A DNA stretch of 64,000 nucleotides from Facilibium subflavum (GTDB taxonomy: Bacteria > Pseudomonadota > Gammaproteobacteria > Francisellales > Francisellaceae). Shown here in pieces: positions 1 through 8,018 of the stretch. The notes beneath the pieces are model-generated. The model saw only the letters and a list, made by a program, of their open reading frames with translations, made no database searches and had not been told where the DNA came from. The position numbers and the translations under genes were made by a program. Where the stretch lies: NCBI RefSeq assembly GCF_003574485.1, contig NZ_QLIT01000048.1, forward strand, positions 20,282-84,281, written 5' to 3'. Each line of letters opens with the position of its first letter. Position 1 is the first letter of the stretch.

Positions 1-1130
1 TATACTGAAAATGGTTGAGCAATATCAAAAATTAACGCAAAATAAACCACAAAAACACTTAATAGCACCATACCGTTTAATACACTTGTTCTTCTTGAGG
101 TAAAGGTAATAAGACTGATAAAAAAGGTCAGTGCCATAAGAACGACTGCGGTTGGATTAAGACCGAGTATAAGTTTTTGATTTAACAGTAAACCAATGGT
201 CAAAACTGATGGCACGGTCAAACAAATTGTAGCAACTGCAGAGCCCATGCATAGATTAATTGAGCGTTGTAACTGGTTTTTATAAGCGGCCTGGATGGCG
301 CTTACACCTTCAGGCGTTAAAACCAATAATGCGATAATAAAGCCGGCAAGCTTATTTGGCAGGCCTGCTTCTTGCACGCTGAATTCTAAAAATGTGGCCA
401 GATTCTTTGATAATAAAATCATTACGATTAACCCTGCAAGCAATAAAAGCGTATGATAGAAGACCTTGCCTGTGGGATGTTTTACGTCTTCTTTTTTTTC
501 TTCCTCACTTCTTTCAAGGGAAAATTGAAAGTAATCTTTGTGGGTAATGGTTTGTTTGACTAAAAAAGTTGCATAAAGCATGATACAAACGATGATGATA
601 ATAATCGATTGTCCAAGACTAAAGGTGCCAGCTGATGTTGTTTGTGTGTAATTTGGCAAAATTAAAGTCAAGGTAATCAGTGGGATTAAAACAGCAATAT
701 ACGCGCTTGCCCCTTCGATATTATACAACTGTCTTTTATGTTTTATGCCACCTGTTAAAAGGCTTAGACCCGCAAAACCATTAATGGCAATCATAATAAC
801 CGCAAACATCGTATCTCGGGCAAGTGTTGGATCACCTTTTCCGATTAACATCATTGTCACAATGAGCGAGACCTCAATACTGATAACGGCAAGTGTTAAT
901 ATCAAGGTACCATAAGGTTCACCAAATTTCTCTGCCAACCAATCAGCATGATGAACGACATTAAAGGCACAAATAAGCATTACGACAAAGATGAAAAAAG
1001 TGATCAGCAAAGTGTGGATATGGGAGATATTTGTGGGGCTTAGGTTATGAAAAACAAAATTAATTAATACAAATAAGACAAGTGGTAGCACTAGGCCGTA
1101 TTCATTTTTAATAAAGCGTAAACATTTCAT
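1..1130 (-). CDS. chaA: ChaA-type Ca2+(Na+)/H+ antiporter, partial (C-terminus beyond left edge)
   Basis: Reading the minus strand from the ATG at 1130 gives an open frame of 376 codons that reaches the window edge without a stop. The protein is hydrophobic throughout, with about ten membrane segments. Residues 70-80 carry GEPYGTLILTL, a signature of the ChaA branch of the Ca2+/cation antiporter superfamily, and the second half has the matching LTPEGVSAIQAA and GSAVATICLT repeats. The E. coli protein is 366 residues, so only a short tail should be missing. Family role: inner-membrane exchange of Ca2+/Na+/K+ for protons. A Shine-Dalgarno-like AGGATAG lies just upstream. It is the last gene of a minus-strand group ruvX-fau-bolA-chaA, 9 bp after bolA. 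Confidence 0.88.
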   Translation of the reverse strand, partial: MKCLRFIKNEYGLVLPLVLFVLINFVFHNLSPTNISHIHTLLITFFIFVVMLICAFNVVHHADWLAEKFGEPYGTLILTLAVISIEVSLIVTMMLIGKGDPTLARDTMFAVIMIAINGFAGLSLLTGGIKHKRQLYNIEGASAYIAVLIPLITLTLILPNYTQTTSAGTFSLGQSIIIIIVCIMLYATFLVKQTITHKDYFQFSLERSEEEKKEDVKHPTGKVFYHTLLLLAGLIVMILLSKNLATFLEFSVQEAGLPNKLAGFIIALLVLTPEGVSAIQAAYKNQLQRSINLCMGSAVATICLTVPSVLTIGLLLNQKLILGLNPTAVVLMALTFFISLITFTSRRTSVLNGMVLLSVFVVYFALIFDIAQPFSV

Positions 1131-1139
1131 TCTTCTATC

Positions 1140-1403
1140 CTAAGGGTTAATTTGAATTGACAGCGCATGAATATAAGTTTTCATTAATTCATCCAAGCAA
1201 TGATAAATAGCCTGGTGTGCTTTTATTTTTGGCAAGCTTGCCAAGTAGCTGCTTTGAATAATAAGCTGAAAGTGAAATTTGTCTGGTTGAAAATGCCGGT
1301 GTTTTCGATGTTTATCTGTTTCATCAATAAGTTCAATTTTTTGCGGTGCAAAGGTATCAGTTAACTTTTCTTTAATAAGGTTTTGCAGTGTAATGGTATC
1401 CAT
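1140..1403 (-). CDS. bolA: BolA family protein
   Basis: 87-residue BolA/IbaG-type protein. I start it at the ATG at 1403, not at the longer upstream option, because the family N-terminus (MDTITLQNLIKEKL) begins there and AGGTT lies 9 bp upstream. A histidine-rich stretch (ETDKHRKHRHF) is followed by the beta-strand KFHFQLII and the C-terminal HALSIQ, in the family's order. BolA proteins pair with monothiol glutaredoxins in iron-sulfur cluster trafficking; some also bind DNA. The usual glycine-rich turn after the first histidines is not obvious here, so this is a divergent member. The ATG lies 1 base past the fau stop, which suggests translational coupling. Confidence 0.8.
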   Translation of the reverse strand: MDTITLQNLIKEKLTDTFAPQKIELIDETDKHRKHRHFQPDKFHFQLIIQSSYLASLPKIKAHQAIYHCLDELMKTYIHALSIQINP

Positions 1404-1404
1404 G

Positions 1405-1968
1405 TCATTGAATAACCTGCGTTGGCGTAATAATAACATCCATTGTAATATCCCAAGAATTAATTGCAATTGTATTTACTTGCTGCTCATCAAAAGCAAT
1501 ACCAATAAGTTTTGGTGTTTTGAAAAAAGGACTTCGTCTAAATGAAAAACTGGTATCATAGAAACCACCGCCCATGCCGATGCGATTTTTTTGTGTATCA
1601 AAGCCCACTAAAGGTACCAAAACAATATCTAATTCCCATGGCTCAAGAATAAGGTCAAAATCAATGGCCGGTTCTAGCAAGTGGTATTTATTTTTAACCC
1701 ATTTCCCATGATTTTGAATAAACCATAGATGACGTAAGTGAAGTGGATGTAGTGCCGGGTAATATAATGTATTATTTTGGCTTTTTAAAAACAAATCAAT
1801 AAGTGCAGGTGAAATTTCTTCAGCTGTTGCTTTATAACTGGCAATTTTTAAATTGGCTATATCTGAAAACACAGTAAGAAACTGTTGGTACAGCAGTTGC
1901 TCATAGGTTTCTTTTATCGTGGGTGAGAGCGCTTGGCGTTTTTGTCTTAGTGTTTGACGAATGTCCAT
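1405..1968 (-). CDS. fau: 5-formyltetrahydrofolate cyclo-ligase
   Basis: 187 residues, the usual length for the YgfA/MTHFS family. The enzyme uses ATP to convert 5-formyl-THF to 5,10-methenyl-THF, returning a storage folate to the one-carbon pool. The C-terminal half carries the diagnostic NRIGMGGGFYD motif (substrate/ATP site), and the N-terminus has the basic helix RQTLRQKRQALS used in phosphate binding. It lies between ruvX (22 bp upstream) and bolA (1-bp gap), so it is probably co-transcribed with both. folD, a second folate one-carbon enzyme, is at 19.05-19.92 kb on the same strand. Confidence 0.92.
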   Translation of the reverse strand: MDIRQTLRQKRQALSPTIKETYEQLLYQQFLTVFSDIANLKIASYKATAEEISPALIDLFLKSQNNTLYYPALHPLHLRHLWFIQNHGKWVKNKYHLLEPAIDFDLILEPWELDIVLVPLVGFDTQKNRIGMGGGFYDTSFSFRRSPFFKTPKLIGIAFDEQQVNTIAINSWDITMDVIITPTQVIQ

Positions 1969-1989
1969 TATGCTAAACCTTATATGTCC

Positions 1990-2403
1990 TTAATTATCGT
2001 GCATCCAAGTCTCAAGGATAACACAAGCAGCGACATCATCTACTTTTAAATGACGATTTGATTTTTTTTGTGCTTCTTCAAGCCGCCAACGTGCTTCACG
2101 CGTTGAAAATGTTTCACTGACTAAATGAATCGGTATTTGATAGCGAAGTTTAATAAGCTCAGCAAAAGCACGTGTATCTTTGGTGATCTGGGTTTCCTGG
2201 TCTTTTGCATCAATTGGCAGACCAATGATAATATCACTTGGGCGCCATTTTTTAATAATCTTATCAAGCATTATCCAATCAGGTACACCATTTTTTGCAT
2301 TAATGGTTGCAACCGGTGATGCAGTTTGCGTAATCATTTGTCCTGACGCAATGCCAATACGGCTTTTACCAAAATCAATACCGATTAATCTTTTGTTGTT
2401 CAT
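1990..2403 (-). CDS. ruvX: YqgF/RuvX family putative pre-16S rRNA nuclease
   Basis: 137 residues with the RNase H-like fold of the YqgF family. Strand 1 holds the acidic motif GIDFGKSRIGIA at residues 8-19, the middle has IIIGLPID, and the C-terminus has the DDVAACVILETW helix with the last catalytic acidic residue. Family members process the 5' end of pre-16S rRNA and were first proposed as Holliday-junction resolvases. It is the first gene of the minus-strand fau-bolA-chaA group and diverges from mutT, with only about 55 bp between the two starts. Confidence 0.9.
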   Translation of the reverse strand: MNNKRLIGIDFGKSRIGIASGQMITQTASPVATINAKNGVPDWIMLDKIIKKWRPSDIIIGLPIDAKDQETQITKDTRAFAELIKLRYQIPIHLVSETFSTREARWRLEEAQKKSNRHLKVDDVAACVILETWMHDN

Positions 2404-2459
2404 GTAAGATGGGTAAAAATTTTTACTTACTTTGTATGATAACGCTAAAAGGATTTGTT

Positions 2460-2903
2460 ATGCTATCTTTATTATTTATTTTTAATTTGGTTGTTATGAA
2501 CGATATTACCGTTGCTATTGGTGTTATTTTAAATAAAGAGAAAAATGGTGTTTACATTACAAAACGCCATAAGGATAAGCATTTAGGTGATTTATGGGAG
2601 TTTCCTGGGGGAAAAGTTGAGGCAAATGAATCGATTAATGCTGCATTAGTACGTGAATTATATGAAGAAGTAGGGATTCATGTAAAAGCATCGACTTTCT
2701 TTCAGAAAATTTATTTTACCTATCCGGATAAAAGTGTTGCGCTTTATTTTTATATTATCGATGAATTTGAGGGTATGCCCAAAGCAAAAGAAGCCCAAAA
2801 AATTGCTGAGGTTTCCTTTCAAGATTTATCAAAATTTGCAATGCCAAAAGCGAATGAGACAATTGTGGAGGACTTATTAAAGATGAGGTTAAAAATTTGT
2901 TAA
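2460..2903 (+). CDS. mutT: MutT-like Nudix hydrolase (8-oxo-dGTP diphosphatase)
   Basis: A complete Nudix box is present: G-x5-E-x7-REL-x-EE-x-GI, reading GGKVEANE then REL and EEVGI. With WEFPGGK just before it, this matches MutT, which sanitises 8-oxo-dGTP. Start choice is uncertain. The ATG at 2460 has a good ribosome site (AAAAGGA, 6-7 bp spacing) but adds a hydrophobic dozen residues. The ATG at 2496 (MNDITVAIG) aligns with the usual MutT N-terminus but has no visible Shine-Dalgarno. A further ORF extension to 2409 is unlikely. A -10-like TATGAT lies near 2437. The C-terminus ends 2 bp before the convergent perM remnant. Confidence 0.87.
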   Translation: MLSLLFIFNLVVMNDITVAIGVILNKEKNGVYITKRHKDKHLGDLWEFPGGKVEANESINAALVRELYEEVGIHVKASTFFQKIYFTYPDKSVALYFYIIDEFEGMPKAKEAQKIAEVSFQDLSKFAMPKANETIVEDLLKMRLKIC

Positions 2904-2904
2904 C

Positions 2905-3965
2905 CTATATTTTGTTCTGTTTTTTTGCATTATTTAAAGCTTCTTGCCAGAAAAGGGTTAATAAAACCATAATGACAGGCCCTAGATAAATACCGATAAG
3001 CCCAAACGCTTCAATACCACCTAGTGCGCCTAAAAAGGCCGCTAAAAAATGTATATTAACATATTTTTCAATAATAGCTGGACGTATCCAGTGATCGATA
3101 ATAAAGGATAAAACTGTACCGATAATAAGAATGATAAGGCCACTGATTAATTGGCCTTGAACCAGTGTAATTAAAAAGATAAGAATTAATACAAAGGGCA
3201 GGGCAAAGGGGATGGCTGTGGCAAGTGCAGTAAAAATCGCAAAAAAGATCGGATAAGGTAGATGAGCAAAGTAATAAACAACGCCTAAGATAACGCCGGT
3301 GCCAAGCCCTGTATAAACCATACTGTCTAATACGCTTCGAATGACAAGACGTGCTTTGATAAAATATTCACTAAAGCCAGGTGTATAGGCTTTTATAATA
3401 TGGTTTAATGCATCAGAAAGTCTGGCACTATTTAAGAAGATAAAGAACAAAACTAAAAGCATAATTAAAAAGTGAAAGCTTTGCATCACAATAAACAGTG
3501 CAATTTGTCCTGCTTTTTCATAAGGGATGGCAAACTTTGTTATCATTGCTTTTAATGCATCAGGATTTAAGATGTAATGGTCCCAAAAATTGGATAAATA
3601 TTTGCCAACCAAAGGCAGGTTGGCCAAATTCTGGGGAAGGTGAAGTTTTTCCTGGTGGGCGTGGGATAGGTACTGCCCAAGATTGATAAACTCGTTGATA
3701 CCAATATAGAGGATCCAAATCTATAGAGGATCCAAATCAAAGGCAGTAAAATTGCAAGGCCAACAATAATGGTAAAGCTTAATGCGGACAAGGAGCGTTT
3801 ATGCCTTAAAAGTTGTTCCCAATAACCATACAATGGCCACACCGAGATGCTCAAAATAATCGCCCAGAGGATGATTTTAACATACGGGTAAAGCACCCAT
3901 AGTGTCAGCAATAAAATGCTAAGATATAGAATTGCTGCAATAAATTTATTAATTTTATCCGTCAT
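2905..3965 (-). pseudogene. perM: AI-2E/PerM family transporter, frameshifted by a 17-bp duplication
   Basis: Two minus-strand frames together make one AI-2E exporter (PerM/YdgG) family protein of about 345 residues. The N-terminal part (start ATG 3965, MTDKINKF) has two or three membrane segments and breaks after LLPLIWILY near 3724. The C-terminal part resumes near 3704 and holds the remaining helices, ending in GLIGIYLGPVIMVLL, typical of the family. Between them a 17-bp unit is repeated head to tail (3705-3721 and 3722-3738). Removing one copy restores a continuous frame through ILYIGINEFINLGQYL. A recent duplication, an assembly error or a phase-variable state would all look the same here. 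Confidence 0.85.
3705..3738. repeat. Perfect 17-bp tandem duplication inside perM
   Basis: The unit TATAGAGGATCCAAATC occurs twice with no spacer (3705-3721, 3722-3738). Seventeen is not a multiple of three, so the second copy causes the frameshift in the perM-like gene. Each copy contains GGATCC. Confidence 0.97.
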
Positions 3966-4107
3966 AAACTTTTTTGTTGATTGTGCACAATAATGAGTGT
4001 AAACAAAGCCTGCTGTTTTCACAATGTGTATTGTAATCAGTTGGACATTAAATGCTGATTAATGTAAATTACAAACCACAATTGTTGTCGTGGTAAAGAG
4101 GCGCTAA

Positions 4108-4530
4108 GTGGTTATTGATACACAATTTTTGGACAGGTGCAATCAAACGCTGTTAGAAGCGTATAAAAAGCTGTTGCAAAGTGAAGAAAATAGTATTCAA
4201 TATGATTTATATCGCTCTGCAGTAATTAAGGAGTTTGAAGTAATTTTAGAGCAGTCAGGAAAGTTATTAAAAAAAGCATTGGCAGATTATTTTCATTCAA
4301 AAAAAGCAGTTGATCGTTTAACATTCAAAGATGTTTTTCGTCATGCAGGTAACCATGGTTTGTTGAGTTTAGATGCTGTTGAAAGGTGGCTTGTTTATCG
4401 TGACAATCGTAATTTAACAGCACATGATTGTGGTTTTGATCTGGCAGAGAAAACTTTACCATTGATGCCAGGATTTATTAAGGATGTGGAGCAACTTATT
4501 AAGGTATTAGGGAAAGGTCATGATACTTAG
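4108..4530 (+). CDS. HEPN-domain protein, HI0074/HepT-like (putative toxin)
   Basis: 140 residues, mostly helical, from a GTG at 4108 preceded by AAAGAGG. Residues 101-106 are R-N-L-T-A-H, the R-x4-H ribonuclease motif of HEPN proteins. The length and pairing with a small nucleotidyltransferase match the HI0074-type 'nucleotidyltransferase substrate binding protein' family, now seen as HepT-MntA toxin-antitoxin systems. In characterised HepT toxins the motif continues H-x-Tyr and the tyrosine is the AMPylation target of MntA; here it is H106-D107-C108, so the tyrosine is absent. The downstream gene overlaps this one by 11 bp, so the pair is surely co-expressed. Confidence 0.83.
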   Translation: MVIDTQFLDRCNQTLLEAYKKLLQSEENSIQYDLYRSAVIKEFEVILEQSGKLLKKALADYFHSKKAVDRLTFKDVFRHAGNHGLLSLDAVERWLVYRDNRNLTAHDCGFDLAEKTLPLMPGFIKDVEQLIKVLGKGHDT

Positions 4531-4828
4531 AGATGAAGATAAAAAGAGGCTTTTAAACATTGCAGAGACAACGCTTAAGACACCTTGTGAGATTTGGGCG
4601 TATGGCAGTCGTGTTGATGGTAGTGCGCACGATACTAGTGATTTAGATATCGTAATTCGGACGGCTGATTTATCACCATTACCAATTGAGGAGTTAAGTG
4701 CCTTTAAGCAGGCAGTTCATGACTCAAATATTCCTATTTTAGTCCAAGTAAGTGATTGGGCTAGGATGCCTGAATATTTTCACTCGAACATTTTGGCAAA
4801 TTATGAAGTTTTAAAATGTATCAAATAG
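4520..4828 (+). CDS. MNT-type minimal nucleotidyltransferase (MntA-like antitoxin)
   Basis: 102 residues with the pol-beta-like nucleotidyltransferase signature GSRVDGSAHDTSDLDIVI at residues 29-46: G-S, then D41 and D43 as metal ligands. Stand-alone proteins of this size are the MNT half of HEPN/MNT pairs; the studied MntA proteins neutralise HepT by AMPylation. The start at 4520 sits inside the end of the HEPN gene with AAAGG just upstream, which indicates translational coupling. No other defence or mobility gene adjoins the pair; it lies between the broken perM and coaE. Confidence 0.85.
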   Translation: MILRDEDKKRLLNIAETTLKTPCEIWAYGSRVDGSAHDTSDLDIVIRTADLSPLPIEELSAFKQAVHDSNIPILVQVSDWARMPEYFHSNILANYEVLKCIK

Positions 4829-4866
4829 CTGGATTTACACCTTTTGTCATTTTTCTTTGATCTGCA

Positions 4867-5478
4867 TTAAGTGTTAGGTTGCAAAGCAAGCGATAAGAGG
4901 CTTTGATGTATTTGTGCAACTTTACTCAGAAGGCTATGTTTGTCACCATTATTTTCAATGACAAAGTCACTAAAAGCTTTTCGCTCATTATCTGAAATTT
5001 GGCTATTGATCATGGCGTGTGCTTGTGTATAGGTTTGATTGTCACGTTGCATAATTCGTGTGATCTTGGTGTTTTTATCAGCAACAACTGTGATAATTTT
5101 TTGTAAATAAGGATAGTGCGATAAAGAATCCTTTGTTAATAAGGGGATATCAATTAAAGTATAAGGGCTTTGGCTTTTCTCAAGCGCAGTATGGATATGT
5201 TCACGGATAACAGGATGGGTAAGTTGATTCAGATGCTCTCGTGCTTTGTGATTGCTTGTGATGATTTGCCGTAAAATCGGGCGGTCAACCTGGCCGTCTT
5301 TGGTGAGCACTGTATCACCAAAATAAGCGGCAATATCAGCGATGACGGCCTTTTCTTGTAAAACTGCTTTAGCAATGCGATCAGCACAGATAACATCGAT
5401 ATCAAACTTTTCAGAGAATAATTGGGCAACGGTTGTTTTTCCGCTGCCAATACCGCCTGTTAAACCAACTGCATACAT
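4867..5478 (-). CDS. coaE: Dephospho-CoA kinase
   Basis: 203 residues, normal length. The P-loop GLTGGIGSGKTT at residues 5-16 and the following DADR-like region (VICADRIAK) identify the last enzyme of coenzyme A synthesis, which phosphorylates the 3'-hydroxyl of dephospho-CoA's ribose. The lid region around LTHPVIREHI and the LIDIPLL strand are also typical. It stands alone on the minus strand, divergent from pyrB with about 120 bp between the starts, and convergent with the MNT gene. Confidence 0.95.
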   Translation of the reverse strand: MYAVGLTGGIGSGKTTVAQLFSEKFDIDVICADRIAKAVLQEKAVIADIAAYFGDTVLTKDGQVDRPILRQIITSNHKAREHLNQLTHPVIREHIHTALEKSQSPYTLIDIPLLTKDSLSHYPYLQKIITVVADKNTKITRIMQRDNQTYTQAHAMINSQISDNERKAFSDFVIENNGDKHSLLSKVAQIHQSLLSLALQPNT

Positions 5479-5601
5479 ATTGTATATACCTTTTTATTGT
5501 TTGTTGTTATACTCGCAAGGCAAGTAAACAAGCGTAAAGCTATGCGAAACTAAGCATACCATAGTTTATACCACGCATGAATGATTTGGCGGAGAAAATG
5601 G

Positions 5602-6501
5602 ATGAATAAACACTTGGTTGATATCAATCAGTTAACAAAAGATGATTTAAATAGACTATTGGGTTTGGCTGAAAAAGCAAAACAAGGTGAGTTAGACAAT
5701 ACGTTAAATGATAAAATCATTGCCAGTTGCTTTTTTGAAGCATCAACGAGAACCCGTTTATCATTTGAAACCGCCATTCACCGTTTAGGTGCAAAGATTA
5801 TCGGCTTTTCTGATAGTCGTAATACTTCATTTGGACAAAAAGGGGAGAGTTTAGCAGATACCATCTATATGCTAAATGCGTATGCCGATGCAATTATAAT
5901 GCGTCATCCTGAACCACAAAGTGCATTAAAAGCCACAAAGATTTCACAAATTCCTGTGATTAATGCTGGTGATGGTGCCAACCAGCACCCAACACAAACG
6001 CTACTGGATTTATATACCATCCAACAAAAATTTAAAAGGATTGATGGTTTGAAAATTGCGATGGTTGGTGATTTAAAATACGGTCGTACCGTGCATTCTT
6101 TATCTTATGCATTAACACAATATAATGATATTACCATTTATTATGTTGCACCTGATCAATTACAAATACCACCAGATATCATTGATCAATTAAAGCAAAA
6201 AAATATACAGATTAATTTTGAACAATCACTTGAAGCGGCGTTGCCTTTTGTTGATGTCTGTTATATGACACGCTTACAAAAAGAGCGTTTTACCGATGAG
6301 ATACATGACTTTGGCTATGTATTGACAAAGGCTTTACTGATGAGATATGCACAAAAGCACTTAATTGTTATGCATCCACTGCCACGGGTTGGTGAGATTT
6401 GTGAATCGGTAGATCAAACAGAACATGCCTGGTATTTCAAACAGGCAAAAAATGGTGTGTATATGCGCCAGGCTTTGTTATATAGCTTACTTCATGCTTA
6501 A
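5602..6501 (+). CDS. pyrB: Aspartate carbamoyltransferase catalytic chain
   Basis: 299 residues from the ATG at 5602, preceded at good spacing by GGAG; an upstream ATG at 5581 lacks a ribosome site. The carbamoyl-phosphate loop STRTRLSFE (near residue 50), the HPxQ-type NQHPTQTLLDL and the C-terminal HPLPRVGEI are all present. The enzyme joins carbamoyl phosphate to aspartate in de novo pyrimidine synthesis. No pyrI regulatory subunit or other pyr gene follows within the window; the next gene is clcA 86 bp on. The loop with SxxQKGES supplies the neighbouring-subunit active-site residues. Confidence 0.95.
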   Translation: MNKHLVDINQLTKDDLNRLLGLAEKAKQGELDNTLNDKIIASCFFEASTRTRLSFETAIHRLGAKIIGFSDSRNTSFGQKGESLADTIYMLNAYADAIIMRHPEPQSALKATKISQIPVINAGDGANQHPTQTLLDLYTIQQKFKRIDGLKIAMVGDLKYGRTVHSLSYALTQYNDITIYYVAPDQLQIPPDIIDQLKQKNIQINFEQSLEAALPFVDVCYMTRLQKERFTDEIHDFGYVLTKALLMRYAQKHLIVMHPLPRVGEICESVDQTEHAWYFKQAKNGVYMRQALLYSLLHA

Positions 6502-6587
6502 AGTGCATTCACAAGCAAACACAGGTTGCAAATCTTTGGCAATTCTTTAAGCTAAAGCTTACATGCTTTTATGGGATTAAAACACGG

Positions 6588-7937
6588 ATGAAAAAAATTC
6601 ATTACCCAAAAGAAATTGCACGCTCAACGATGTATGGTGGTGTGACAGGTGTGCTTGTTGGTTGTGTCGGTGCATTGTTTCAGCTATGTATTCATTGGAT
6701 TGATGCAGGCCAACAAGCTGCCTTTAATGCACTTTATGATCATTTATTTTTAAAATGTCTGTTGGCAGTAGTCTTATCAACTACCTTTTTAGTGTTATCC
6801 TTACTTATTGTTCGTAAGCTTGTACCAGAAACTGCAGGCAGTGGTGTGCAGGAAATCGAAGGGGTTTTGGAAAACAAAAGACAGTTAAATGGCTGGCGTG
6901 TATTACCGGCAAAATTTATCGGTGGTGTGCTGTCTTTGTCAAGTGGTTTGGTATTAGGAAGAGAAGGACCAACGATTCAGATGGGGGGTGCAATTGGCCA
7001 ATGGGTGAAAAATATATTCCGCCTGGATGAGCAGCATGCACATATTTTAATTGCAGCTGGTGCAGGTGCGGGATTGGCGGCGGCATTTGATGCACCCTTG
7101 GCAGGTATCTTATTTGTGATCGAAGAGATGCGCCAGCAATTTAAATATAGTTTTCGCTCGATGCAAACGGTTATTATTGCCTGTGTTGTTGCCGATATTT
7201 TCTTACAGATGATTTTACAAAGTGGTGGTTATAATATTCGTCAGATGATGGATATTGATATGACAACCTATAAGGCTGTGCCATTATCAAGCTTATGGCT
7301 ATTTATTTTATTTGGCGCCATTTTTGGCGCATTAGGGGTTTTATTTAATAAATATCTTATTCGATCGTTGAATTTTTTTGCCAGAAAAAATAATAAAATA
7401 TTTTGGCGATGGATTGTTGTTATCGGTGTGGCAACAGGGCTTTTAATGGTCTTTTTCCCGCAGGTTGTCGGTGGGGGATATAAGGTGATGCCTGAAGCAT
7501 TACATGGCAATATCACATTGGCTATCTTGATCATGCTTTTTGTATTACGCTTTGCGACAACGTTAATCAGTTATGGTACAGGGGTGCCAGGCGGAATTTT
7601 TGCCCCCATGCTTGCATTGGGGACAATTTTTGGTATGTTTTTTGGTACATTGGCAAATTTTCTATTCCCAGAGTTAATTCCAAATCCGCAAGTGTTTGCA
7701 GTAGCGGGCATGAGTGCTTTATTTACTGCTACGGTTAGCGCGCCGTTAACTGGTATCGTGCTGGTGGTAGAGATGACGATGAACTATGCCTTAATTCTTC
7801 CATTAATATTAACGTGCTTTAGTGCCACAATTGCAGCTATTTTTATGGGTGGAAGCCCTATCTACAGCACACTTTTATCAAGAACACTGGTGCTTGCAAA
7901 GCGTAAAAAACTCTATTTATTTGGGATAAGAAAATAG
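6588..7937 (+). CDS. clcA: ClC-family chloride/proton antiporter
   Basis: 449 residues with the ordered ClC motifs: GSGVQEIEG (GSGIP-type chloride site), GREGPTIQMG with the gating glutamate at about residue 126, GAGAGLAAAFDAPLAG, then PGGIFAPMLALG. The conserved tyrosine (MNYALILP) is near the C-terminus. Proteins of this class are homodimeric inner-membrane 2Cl-/H+ exchangers that help survival in acid. There is no C-terminal CBS pair, as in E. coli ClcA. The gene stands alone between pyrB and proB. Confidence 0.93.
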   Translation: MKKIHYPKEIARSTMYGGVTGVLVGCVGALFQLCIHWIDAGQQAAFNALYDHLFLKCLLAVVLSTTFLVLSLLIVRKLVPETAGSGVQEIEGVLENKRQLNGWRVLPAKFIGGVLSLSSGLVLGREGPTIQMGGAIGQWVKNIFRLDEQHAHILIAAGAGAGLAAAFDAPLAGILFVIEEMRQQFKYSFRSMQTVIIACVVADIFLQMILQSGGYNIRQMMDIDMTTYKAVPLSSLWLFILFGAIFGALGVLFNKYLIRSLNFFARKNNKIFWRWIVVIGVATGLLMVFFPQVVGGGYKVMPEALHGNITLAILIMLFVLRFATTLISYGTGVPGGIFAPMLALGTIFGMFFGTLANFLFPELIPNPQVFAVAGMSALFTATVSAPLTGIVLVVEMTMNYALILPLILTCFSATIAAIFMGGSPIYSTLLSRTLVLAKRKKLYLFGIRK

Positions 7938-8018
7938 CCTGTTGCAGCTGATTATAGCTTTCTAAGATCACGGATTTAACTTTAATATTTCGTTTGAAAT
8001 CAGATGTGATATAGTTAA

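Noticed and set aside
3705..3738. Vector or linker contamination because each repeat unit holds a BamHI site (GGATCC)
   Set aside because: The flanking sequence is continuous perM coding sequence and the unit itself encodes the expected IWILY, so a natural duplication is the simpler reading.
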